Assembly (NCBI GenBank): GCA_030610325.1 | Contig: JAUWRZ010000069.1 | Span: 1-8,482 of the forward strand | Reading direction: 5' to 3' | Length of the DNA: 8,482 nt | DNA from: Sulfurimonadaceae bacterium | Lineage (GTDB): Bacteria > Campylobacterota > Campylobacteria > Campylobacterales > Sulfurimonadaceae | Part shown: piece by piece, positions 1 to 5,984 of the stretch | How the letters are laid out: the number at the start of each line of letters is the position of its first letter | Position numbering within the stretch: position 1 is the first letter of the stretch | The notes under the pieces: generated by a model | The model's input: the letters and a program-made list of their open reading frames with translations, nothing else | Databases searched by the model: none | Told to the model about the DNA's origin: nothing | Position numbers and translations under genes: made by a program

Positions 1-1
1 C

Positions 2-1906
2 GTAGAGACGACTGATCTCGATGACTCTCTGGAGTACCTTGCCTCAAAGCGATGCGATATCATCCCCGCTTTGACCCATCAGACTCCGGTAGACACTTTT
101 GTTCATATCACCCGACCCTACGCTGAGATCCCTCTGAGCCTTGTCACCCATACAGAGGCACCTTTTGTCTATGATCTGGGTAGCCTCATCGGCAAGCCGA
201 TCGGAAAGCTTCATCAGAGCTGCATGGGTGAGGAGTTCGAACTACTGGGACTACAAGACATCGACTCCGTTCATCAGGGACTCAAACAGGTCGCTTCTAA
301 AGAGCGGTATGGCTTTATCACCGATATCATCTCCATCAAACGCGTACTCGAATCTCATGTCATCGATGACCTTCGATTCACACATAACATCCAGAGCACG
401 CTGCCTATACGCATGATCATGCATGCTGATGAGAGACTGCTCCATGACATCATCGAGGAGCAACTCGAGAGTATCGATACTATTGAGCGTGATGGCATCC
501 TGAGTAGGTGGCTTACTGCAGAGTATATCAAGAGTTTTGACTACCACCGTCTTTGGTGGGTAGGACTACTTATCATCGTGATCATCTTCATAAGCTATCT
601 TCTGAACCGACGTCTGAAACGGATGGTAAGTGAACGGACACAAAAGCTCGATCAGCAGATCAGCCTGTTTGACAAATACATCAGTGCCTCACGCACCGAC
701 ACAAAGGGGATCATCACCTATGCCAGTAAGGCATTTTGTAAAGCCAGCGGATATACGCAGGAGGAGTTGATCGGACAGCCGCATAGCATCGTAAGAGATC
801 AGGAGACATCCAAGGAGCTCTTCAAAGATCTCTGGATGACGATCAAGAGCGGACATACCTGGAGGGGTGAGCTTAAAAATAGAAACAAAGATGGAGGAGA
901 TTGCTGGGTGGAGTCTGTCATCAGCCCACTTTTTGATCGCGATGGTACGATCATCGGTTATGAGGCTATCCGTCATGATGTCTCGCTTCAAAAGATACTA
1001 CAGGACTTCAATCGTAAACTGGAGTCGGAGGTCAAGAACAGGACCCTGGAGCTGGCACGCAGTCAAGACTATCTCGACATGCTTTTTGATATCAATCCAA
1101 GCATCGCCTATGTGATCGAAGGAGATCGTCTTATCAGAGTCAATAAAGCCTTTCTCTCCTTTACCGGTTTTACATCCCTGGATGCATTTTTAAAAGAGTA
1201 CAACTCTATTTGTGATATGTTTGAGAAAAAAGAGGGCTATATCTATCCTAGGTTTGATCTGATCCATGGGGTAGAGTATCCCAAGTTCGATGAGAAGCAC
1301 GACTATAAGGCTATGATCATCCGTAACAAAGAGCAGTCTATCTTTAGTATCAATGCCAGAGAGTTCACCCACGATCAACACAAACAGTACCTGATCATCC
1401 TTGAGGATATCACACTCATAGGGCAGACGGCTATTACCGATAAACTCACCGGACTCTATAACCGTGTCCATCTCGATAAGATGCTCACTCACAACATCAA
1501 AGGACTTCAGGCCAATGGGCATATCTTTTCGATCATGATCATCGACATCGATCACTTTAAAGCGATCAATGACACCTATGGCCACCAGGTCGGTGATGAG
1601 GTACTCAAAAAAGTGTCAGATCTCCTCAGTGACAATATTCGAAAGATCGATATCCTGGGTCGCTGGGGTGGAGAGGAGTTTATGACCATCCTTCCCAAGA
1701 CCGATATCAAAGGTGCTATGAAGGCGGCAGAGTCACTGCGAAAGCGCATCGAGATCGAGATGGCCAAAGGTAAACACCCTGTGACCATCAGTATAGGTGT
1801 CGCACAGACGCAGGCACACTATGATGAAAAGGCTATAATACATAAGGCTGATTCTGCTTTATATGAAGCAAAAGAGCTGGGACGAAACAGAGTCATACAA
1901 GGATAG
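2..1906 (+). CDS. Membrane-bound diguanylate cyclase (solute-binding sensor, two PAS, GGDEF), 5' end missing
   Basis: The frame is open from the left edge, so the true start lies outside; 634 residues are visible. Residues about 1-175 look like the C-terminal part of a periplasmic family-3 solute-binding domain. One membrane helix follows (about 185-202, LWWVGLLIIVIIFISYLL), then a short basic/coiled linker, a first PAS domain (about 223-328, with GYTQEELIGQPHSIVR), a coiled linker, a weaker second PAS (about 358-473) and a C-terminal GGDEF domain. The GGDEF domain has DKLTGLYNR (from 480), the metal aspartate in DIDHFK (515) and the active-site motif GGEEF (556-560). RKID lies exactly five residues before GGEEF, the usual position of the inhibitory c-di-GMP site (RxxD). 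It should therefore make c-di-GMP from GTP under product feedback, controlled by a periplasmic ligand and by PAS signals. No EAL or HD-GYP domain is present. It ends 8 bases before the histidine kinase, so the two are probably co-transcribed. The ligand is unknown. Confidence 0.93.
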   Translation, partial: VETTDLDDSLEYLASKRCDIIPALTHQTPVDTFVHITRPYAEIPLSLVTHTEAPFVYDLGSLIGKPIGKLHQSCMGEEFELLGLQDIDSVHQGLKQVASKERYGFITDIISIKRVLESHVIDDLRFTHNIQSTLPIRMIMHADERLLHDIIEEQLESIDTIERDGILSRWLTAEYIKSFDYHRLWWVGLLIIVIIFISYLLNRRLKRMVSERTQKLDQQISLFDKYISASRTDTKGIITYASKAFCKASGYTQEELIGQPHSIVRDQETSKELFKDLWMTIKSGHTWRGELKNRNKDGGDCWVESVISPLFDRDGTIIGYEAIRHDVSLQKILQDFNRKLESEVKNRTLELARSQDYLDMLFDINPSIAYVIEGDRLIRVNKAFLSFTGFTSLDAFLKEYNSICDMFEKKEGYIYPRFDLIHGVEYPKFDEKHDYKAMIIRNKEQSIFSINAREFTHDQHKQYLIILEDITLIGQTAITDKLTGLYNRVHLDKMLTHNIKGLQANGHIFSIMIIDIDHFKAINDTYGHQVGDEVLKKVSDLLSDNIRKIDILGRWGGEEFMTILPKTDIKGAMKAAESLRKRIEIEMAKGKHPVTISIGVAQTQAHYDEKAIIHKADSALYEAKELGRNRVIQG

Positions 1907-1914
1907 TGTCACCG

Positions 1915-3783
1915 ATGAGACTGATATCTTTTTTATTGCTTTTTTTTACTATCTCTACAACACTGCACGCCCTTCCTGTAGTCGTAATAGACACCTACGA
2001 GACAGCACTGGAAGATTTTTCGGTAGGTCATCTGCATGACAAGGATGCATCACTTACGCTCCATACAGTGCAGAAGGCCAAGTTCCATACCGGAAGCAAT
2101 CTCGAAAGCTTCTCTCCTCATCACGATATCACCTGGTACAAACTGATAGTACAAAACCAGACAGACCAGCCCAAGTCACTCTTTTTGCACAGTGACTTCG
2201 CCTATATGAGCCGGGAGATCTATATCTACGAGTTCATCGGTGAACAGCAAGTCGACCAGAATCGCTATGATCTACTAGATGCGAAAAGTGCGGAAAAGCT
2301 CACCGGAAGTACCCTCGTCTACTCTTTTGAACTGCTGCCTCGGACTACAAAGACCATCTACATAAGAAACCATGCCCTCATCCATCAACTGCTTGAGCTT
2401 TCCATCTATGATGAACGTAACAGCATACAGGCCCTGATCAATAAGAACCTCTACTCCAACCTTATTGTCGCGGTGCTCTTTGCACTGGCCTTTTATAATG
2501 GGATGCTGTTCCTCTTCCTACGGCGTAAAGCGTTCATCTACTACGCACTCTATCTTGTCAATGCCGCGCTGGGACTCTTTTATATGTACGGCTCACTCTT
2601 TCACCACCTGAACCTCTATGGTGATAACGTCTACTGGTTCAATATCACTGCCATCCTGCTCTCTCCCTTTTTGGCACTTTTTGTCAAAGCGATCTTCGAT
2701 CCGGAGACACTTGGAAAGCCCATCAGTAAAGCTCTTGACATCATCATCTACCTCGCGATGATAGACCTGCTGGTCGTACTATTGGTCGATCTCAGTCTTG
2801 GCATGCAGATCGTCCCGATCGTCTTCATCTACACCTATGCTGTCTTGTTCTATACCGGCTTCTACCTCTACCGGAAGAGGCATCCACTGGCAAAGATCTT
2901 TCTACTGGCTTATCTTGCCTATACCATCGGCTCCATCATCACCATACTGATGCTTATGGGTGCTATTGCCAACAGTGCTTTGGCATTTCATGCCTCAGGT
3001 ATCGGGATACTCATCGAAGCTGTCCTCTTCTCTTACCTGCTCTATTTTCATATTAGACTACTCGAAGAGAAGATCGTCAGGCAGAACAACATGATGATCA
3101 TCAAAAATAAAAAAGCGCAACTCGGTGAGATGATAGGGGCTATCACACACCAATGGAAACAGCCTCTTACCGCTATGGGTTCTGTCATCACACTGCTGCA
3201 GTTCCAGCTTGATGAGAAAAAGAAGATCACGGCCAAAGAGCTCAAACCAAAGCTCTCCCAGATCAATGAGAAGATCCTCTTCCTGATCGAGACTATCGAT
3301 GACTTCAGACACTTCTTTGATGCCGACACTACACAGGAGAGAAGTGATATTGCCATGATAGTCGACCGTGCTGTCACACTTTTGCATGACGATATGCTGG
3401 CGGCAAGTGTCATCGTCAAGACAGACCTGGACTTTAGCAAGCAGATCGCCGTACAGCAAAACGAGCTGCTTCACATCCTTTTGAACCTGATGCAAAATGC
3501 CAAAGAGGCCTTTGATATCGAGAGTAGTGATGTAAAGATGATCAAGATCGTCGGGGTGACAAAAGATGATGAGACTATCATCGATATCATCGATAACGCC
3601 GGAGGTATCTCAGCTGAGGACCTACCTTATATCTTTGATGAGGACTACACGACAAAAGAGGAGCTCGGAGGCAGTGGCCTGGGGCTGCATCTCTCCAGGT
3701 TTATCCTTGAAGAACATATGAATGGAAGGATCGAAGTGAAAGACCTTAAAGACGGTACGATGTTCCGGGTGATCTTACGATGA
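1915..3783 (+). CDS. 7TMR-DISM sensor histidine kinase
   Basis: About 622 residues. An N-terminal signal peptide (about 1-20, hydrophobic, ending near LHA) is followed by a periplasmic 7TMR-DISM extracellular domain (about 45-170, with WYKLIVQNQTD and FAYMSREIYIYE). Seven membrane helices lie between about 180 and 380. A cytoplasmic kinase core follows: H-box ITHQWKQPL with phospho-acceptor His412, N-box with N524 and N528 (LLNLMQNAKEAF), G1 box DNAGG from 560, F-box YIFDEDYTTK and G2 box GGSGLGL from 585. All catalytic motifs are intact. It should autophosphorylate in response to an extracytoplasmic signal and pass the phosphate to the overlapping response regulator. The ATG at 1915 is preferred because AAGGA (1899-1903) lies 11 bases upstream. 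A GTG at 1906 would leave only 2 bases after AAGGA and add three residues (MSP). The 3' end overlaps the regulator start by four bases (ATGA), suggesting translational coupling. The ligand cannot be read from sequence. Confidence 0.93.
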   Translation: MRLISFLLLFFTISTTLHALPVVVIDTYETALEDFSVGHLHDKDASLTLHTVQKAKFHTGSNLESFSPHHDITWYKLIVQNQTDQPKSLFLHSDFAYMSREIYIYEFIGEQQVDQNRYDLLDAKSAEKLTGSTLVYSFELLPRTTKTIYIRNHALIHQLLELSIYDERNSIQALINKNLYSNLIVAVLFALAFYNGMLFLFLRRKAFIYYALYLVNAALGLFYMYGSLFHHLNLYGDNVYWFNITAILLSPFLALFVKAIFDPETLGKPISKALDIIIYLAMIDLLVVLLVDLSLGMQIVPIVFIYTYAVLFYTGFYLYRKRHPLAKIFLLAYLAYTIGSIITILMLMGAIANSALAFHASGIGILIEAVLFSYLLYFHIRLLEEKIVRQNNMMIIKNKKAQLGEMIGAITHQWKQPLTAMGSVITLLQFQLDEKKKITAKELKPKLSQINEKILFLIETIDDFRHFFDADTTQERSDIAMIVDRAVTLLHDDMLAASVIVKTDLDFSKQIAVQQNELLHILLNLMQNAKEAFDIESSDVKMIKIVGVTKDDETIIDIIDNAGGISAEDLPYIFDEDYTTKEELGGSGLGLHLSRFILEEHMNGRIEVKDLKDGTMFRVILR

Positions 3784-4475
3784 GAGCTTTGACACTGCTT
3801 TATGTCGAAGATGATGAGATGGTAAGAGAGAACTTCACGCAGATACTGCAACGCTACTTCTCGAGTGTGTTCGTAGCAGATAACGGTAAGAGCGCACTGG
3901 AACTGTACGAGAGGCATAGACCCGATGCGGCCCTGCTCGACATCTCTATCCCCCATATCAGTGGTCTGCAGGTGGCGGCAAAGATAAGAGAGAGTGACAC
4001 GACGACGCAGATCATCATGCTCACAGCCTACGCTGATCAGGAGAAGTTGATGCAGGCTGTCAATCTCCAGCTTTTTGCTTACATGGTCAAGCCTGTCCAG
4101 CAAGCTGAGTTAGATACGACCCTGCGCAGTCTGATCAAAAAAGTCTCACAAAACACGCTGCTGACACTTACCCACGACTATGCATGGGATGATAATGAGA
4201 AAAAACTCTACTTTAAACAGGAGAAGATCAGACTGACCAATAACGAGCAACTGGCTCTGGAACTCTTATGCAACGCTCCAAACAGACGCTTTAAAGCCTG
4301 TGAGATCGCTTATGAGATCTTTGAGGAGTATGATGAACATGATCTGGAGTGTAACAACATAGTACAACTGCTCTCACGTTTCAAAGCCAAGATGCTCAAA
4401 CAGTACGATCCAGAGGGCCTGTTTATTCAAAATATCTATGGTGGTGGGTATCAAGTCATGGTGGGGAGTAGTTAA
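3780..4475 (+). CDS. OmpR/PhoB-type response regulator
   Basis: 231 residues in two domains. The receiver (about 1-120) has the acidic pair D11/D12 (YVEDDE), phospho-acceptor D54 (ALLDISIPHISG), switch threonine T82 (MLTAYAD) and K104 (MVKPVQ). The C-terminal part (about 133-228) looks like a winged-helix DNA-binding domain, with LTNNEQLALELL as its first helix and FIQNIYGGGYQVM as the closing wing. All residues needed for phosphorylation are present, so it is probably an active transcription factor paired with the kinase it overlaps. The start ATG sits in the ATGA overlap with the kinase stop and there is no strong ribosome-binding site of its own, so reinitiation after the kinase is likely. 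The last third of the gene has a diverged, broken copy at 5162-5305, and the two share similar downstream sequence, so this gene end has been duplicated or used as an insertion site. Target genes are unknown. Confidence 0.93.
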   Translation: MRALTLLYVEDDEMVRENFTQILQRYFSSVFVADNGKSALELYERHRPDAALLDISIPHISGLQVAAKIRESDTTTQIIMLTAYADQEKLMQAVNLQLFAYMVKPVQQAELDTTLRSLIKKVSQNTLLTLTHDYAWDDNEKKLYFKQEKIRLTNNEQLALELLCNAPNRRFKACEIAYEIFEEYDEHDLECNNIVQLLSRFKAKMLKQYDPEGLFIQNIYGGGYQVMVGSS

Positions 4476-4522
4476 TCGTAATCATTCTCAATAAGATAAG
4501 GGCATCTCTACCGATCTTGTAT

Positions 4523-4592
4523 CTATAACGTTTATGTTGAGCAATATATGACCCGTTTCACGGCAAATATTGGCTCCTGCTACTTGTTATCT
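4523..4592. repeat. Stem-loop A, attC-like, 70 bp, downstream of the response regulator
   Basis: The outer inverted boxes are ATAAC (4525-4529) and GTTAT (4586-4590). An internal loop of nine bases on each side leads to a second stem, GAGC+AATAT (4539-4547) against ATATT+g+GCTC (4567-4576), nine pairs with a single bulged G at 4572. A small apical hairpin CCG/CGG (4553-4563) closes it. Stem-loop B at 5335-5405 has the same size and order and clear sequence similarity (shared GAGCAAT, CAAATATT and GCTCCT blocks). Short inverted outer boxes around a bulged inner stem are typical of integron attC sites, but the right outer box GTTATCT departs from GTTRRRY. It could instead be a transcription terminator shared by the convergent regulator and toxin genes. 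The right arm lies inside the last codons of the facing toxin gene. Confidence 0.55.
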
Positions 4593-4876
4593 CTTTTGGT
4601 CAGTTTGTTCGGATCTTGCTTTGTATGAAAAATAGCCAAAATCATAATGATATTTTCAAACTGCTCATACACTATGATGTAGGGAAACTTGTCCATGATG
4701 ACTTTTTGAGATGTCTCGGTCTCATATTGATAAGTATTAGGTGATCTTAAAATATTGTTAAATTGTCTATCAAGATGAGATAAAAATCTCTTTTCTAACT
4801 TTGGACTTATTTCATAATAGTAGTCTAATGCGATTCTTAGATCATTTTCTGCAAGAGGGTGTAGTCTTAAAGTCAA
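4580..4876 (-). CDS. ParE/RelE-family toxin of a type II toxin-antitoxin pair
   Basis: 98 residues, the usual size for this family. The N-terminal pattern LHPLAENDLRIALDYYYEIS with a following amphipathic helix (LEKRFLSHLDRQF), the SPNTYQ turn, and the C-terminal strands KFPYIIVYEQFENIIMILAIFHTKQDP (63-89) fit the ParE/RelE fold of plasmid-stabilisation toxins. Members either poison DNA gyrase or cleave mRNA on the ribosome. Which applies cannot be told here, though the KFPY.IVYE and FHT..DP pattern is more ParE-like. The start ATG overlaps the antitoxin stop by four bases (ATGA), the standard antitoxin-first arrangement with translational coupling. The final codons and the TAG run into the right arm of stem-loop A, so the tail (after about residue 92) may have been shaped by the insertion junction. 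It converges on the response regulator. Confidence 0.85.
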   Translation of the reverse strand: MTLRLHPLAENDLRIALDYYYEISPKLEKRFLSHLDRQFNNILRSPNTYQYETETSQKVIMDKFPYIIVYEQFENIIMILAIFHTKQDPNKLTKRDNK

Positions 4877-5121
4877 GACTGTTTTTCTAAATCGTTTTTG
4901 ATATCATCCCAATCTCGACCAATAGAGGGGTCTTTATGGAAGGAACTTATTCTTAAATCCAGTTCCTTTTTCTGTTCTTCACTAAGCTCAGATGTATTGT
5001 TTATAGGAGAAAAATCGTGTATCTCATTATCAACGATAAATTGTAATGCTTTCATGATCTCTTCTTTAGAACTATTAAAAAACTTTTCAATTTTTGGCTC
5101 TTCAATTGATAGCTCTATCAT
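4873..5121 (-). CDS. Antitoxin partner, unstable-antitoxin/addiction-module family
   Basis: 82 acidic residues. The C-terminal half, LSEEQKKELDLRI (46-58) followed by GRDWDDIK (68-75), matches the pattern of the addiction-module antitoxins usually paired with ParE/RelE toxins (Unstab_antitox type). This part is expected to wrap the toxin. The N-terminal part (SKEEIMKALQFIVDNEI) is less typical and shows no obvious DNA-binding motif. The ATG at 5121 is chosen because GGAG (5128-5131) lies six bases upstream. An in-frame TTG at 5133 would place that ribosome-binding sequence inside the gene. It neutralises the toxin encoded directly downstream, with a four-base overlap. The start lies about 48 bases from a broken response-regulator remnant, so the promoter sits at or near an insertion junction. 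Confidence 0.8.
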   Translation of the reverse strand: MIELSIEEPKIEKFFNSSKEEIMKALQFIVDNEIHDFSPINNTSELSEEQKKELDLRISSFHKDPSIGRDWDDIKNDLEKQS

Positions 5122-5127
5122 AAGTGT

Positions 5128-5160
5128 CTCCAAGTCTTTTTTGAATATATAATTGTAGCA
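5128..5160 (-). promoter_or_regulatory. Promoter and ribosome-binding site of the first toxin-antitoxin operon
   Basis: On the - strand an extended -10 element TGCTACAAT occupies 5152-5160, and a Shine-Dalgarno GGAG (5128-5131) ends six bases before the antitoxin ATG. No good -35 is seen, which fits an extended -10 promoter. The far side of this promoter is the regulator remnant starting near 5162, so it would have to travel with the cassette. Prediction from motif only. Confidence 0.45.
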
Positions 5161-5161
5161 T

Positions 5162-5305
5162 AAGAGGATTGACGATTATGATATCGAGTGTGACAATGTA
5201 GTACAACTGCTTTCACATTTCAAAACAAAGATGTTAAGGCAGTACAATAGCAAGGGTCATTTTATACAAAACATCTATGGTGAATGATATCAGATCTTGT
5301 TGTAG
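5162..5305 (+). pseudogene. Broken copy of the 3' end of the response-regulator gene
   Basis: Read in one frame, this stretch gives DYDIECDNVVQLLSHFKTK followed by MLRQYNSKGHFIQNIYGE, then a TGA at 5285-5287 and YQILL with a second stop at 5303-5305. The intact regulator (3780-4475) reads DLECNNIVQLLSRFKAK and MLKQYDPEGLFIQNIYGGGYQVM at its end. Over the 34 positions from the Asp before I/L-E-C to IYG, 24 are identical by eye. There is no upstream domain, start or receiver, and a GGG codon of the intact gene aligns with the in-frame TGA, so it cannot make a regulator. The DNA is diverged rather than identical, so the copy is old or came from a paralogue or related strain. It lies just upstream of the antitoxin promoter at 5128-5160 and is followed, as in the intact gene, by a related stem-loop (5335-5405). 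Confidence 0.85.
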
Positions 5306-5334
5306 AGCAGTAGACGAAAATAGTTTTCTTTGTA

Positions 5335-5405
5335 GACTAACGTATAAGGAGAGCAATCGTTGATCAACCCTTGGGTCAAATATTAGCTCCTTCGTTTTGT
5401 TAGAC
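5335..5405. repeat. Stem-loop B, attC-like, 71 bp, downstream of the regulator remnant
   Basis: The outer boxes are GACTAAC (5335-5341) and GTTAGAC (5399-5405). The right box fits the attC consensus GTTRRRY exactly, and the left box differs from RYYYAAC at one base. Inner boxes AAGGAG (5346-5351) and CTCCTT (5387-5392) pair perfectly, followed by unequal, partly unpaired bases. The apex holds ACCC/GGGT (5367-5376) flanked by TTGA/TCAA. Compared with stem-loop A, one outer pair has changed from A-T to C-G on both arms, so pairing was kept. The second toxin gene ends three bases beyond the right box. attC site, terminator and duplicated gene end all remain possible. Confidence 0.6.
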
Positions 5406-5407
5406 TT

Positions 5408-5659
5408 TTAGTAGACTTCTTTCCTGTGGGCTATTCGGATAAGAGTGATCACTAAAATATCGTTTTCTTTTAAATATACTATTCTATAGTTTCCAGCTCT
5501 TTTTCTAAACTTACCTTTGTGTTTACCTTTTAGAGCTTTGTCTGAAGTGAATATTCCTTTTTCAAGGTCTTGGATCTTTGAAAAGACAAGCTTTTGATCG
5601 TCAGAGTCTATTTTTTCTAATTCCTTAAATGTATTTTTAGGGATAATGATCTTGAACAT
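5408..5659 (-). CDS. RelE-family toxin (ribosome-dependent mRNA interferase type)
   Basis: 83 residues from the ATG at 5659, preferred over the TTG one codon earlier because its A is shared with the antitoxin stop TGA (TGATG coupling). The sequence begins MFKIIIPKNTFKELEKID and continues with the LKGKHKGKFRKRAGNYRIVY segment (about 43-62) and the C-terminal strand ILVITLIRIAHRKEVY, the classic RelE layout. R54 and R59 of the RAGNYR motif, H78/R79 and the terminal Y83 are in the positions where family members carry basic and aromatic residues for mRNA cleavage in the ribosomal A site. It is probably functional. It is unrelated in sequence to the first toxin, so the two pairs were acquired separately. 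The gene runs towards stem-loop B and stops three bases before it. Confidence 0.88.
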   Translation of the reverse strand: MFKIIIPKNTFKELEKIDSDDQKLVFSKIQDLEKGIFTSDKALKGKHKGKFRKRAGNYRIVYLKENDILVITLIRIAHRKEVY

Positions 5660-5886
5660 CAATTAAGACCAAGCCTTTGAGCCACTTCTTCAAGGGAATA
5701 GACTTCTGTTTTCCCAGCTTTAAGGTCATCGATCCTTTTATCAGAGATCATTTCATCTAAAGTATCAAAATAGGTACTGACTGCTTTTTCTATGATGTAA
5801 GTACGTGAACGTTCTAACTCATGCGCATATGCGTCTAGATCAGTCAATAAGCTTTCATCCATACGAATATTGATCGCTTTTTTCAT
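5659..5886 (-). CDS. Ribbon-helix-helix antitoxin (CopG/RelB-like)
   Basis: 75 residues. The N-terminal MKKAINIRMDESLLTDLDAY strand followed by two helices (ending ERSRTYIIEKAVSTYFD, about 26-42) is a ribbon-helix-helix DNA-binding unit. The C-terminal acidic tail (DKRIDDLKAGKTEVYSLEEVAQRLGLN) is of the kind that binds RelE toxins. It should neutralise the downstream toxin and repress its own operon as a dimer, with the toxin as co-repressor. AAAGGA ends six bases before the ATG (core 5893-5896), and a strong promoter-like sequence lies just upstream. The stop overlaps the toxin start by one base. Confidence 0.88.
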   Translation of the reverse strand: MKKAINIRMDESLLTDLDAYAHELERSRTYIIEKAVSTYFDTLDEMISDKRIDDLKAGKTEVYSLEEVAQRLGLN

Positions 5887-5888
5887 AA

Positions 5889-5936
5889 TGTATCCTTTTG
5901 TATCTACATTATACTACAAAGGTTGATAAAGCCCAA
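5889..5936 (-). promoter_or_regulatory. Promoter and likely operator of the second toxin-antitoxin operon
   Basis: On the - strand TTGGGC (5931-5936) and TATAAT (5908-5913) are separated by 17 bases, a good sigma-70 type promoter. Between the -10 and the start codon, TGTATC occurs twice on the + strand (5889-5894 and 5899-5904, ten bases apart, one helical turn). This is a plausible binding site for a ribbon-helix-helix dimer pair. The operator role is inferred from spacing and from how such antitoxins usually act. Confidence 0.6.
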
Positions 5937-5943
5937 GTGGTGT

Positions 5944-5958
5944 ATATCGAGTGTGACA
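5944..5958 (+). repeat. 15-bp remnant matching the broken regulator copy
   Basis: ATATCGAGTGTGACA here is identical to 5181-5195 within the regulator remnant. The intact gene has a related but not identical stretch at 4341-4356. It lies 58 bases upstream of the second antitoxin start, much as the larger remnant lies 48 bases (counted to the same motif, 60) upstream of the first. It is probably the last trace of a third regulator-derived junction. The similarity stops right after it. Confidence 0.55.
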
Positions 5959-5984
5959 CTGCTTCATCAGATTTGTTCTGTTTT

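Noticed and set aside
1906..1914. GTG at 1906 as the histidine kinase start
   Set aside because: It would place AAGGA only two bases from the start codon. The ATG at 1915 leaves a workable, if slightly long, spacing. The difference is three residues and does not change the call.
5122..5133. TTG at 5133 as the first antitoxin start
   Set aside because: The good ribosome-binding sequence GGAG lies downstream of this TTG and six bases before the ATG at 5121.
4898..5152. Open frame on the + strand opposite the first antitoxin
   Set aside because: Low-complexity serine-rich translation with no domain, fully overlapping a well-supported antitoxin, and no ribosome-binding site seen. The same reasoning removes the other open frames lying inside the cyclase, kinase and regulator genes.
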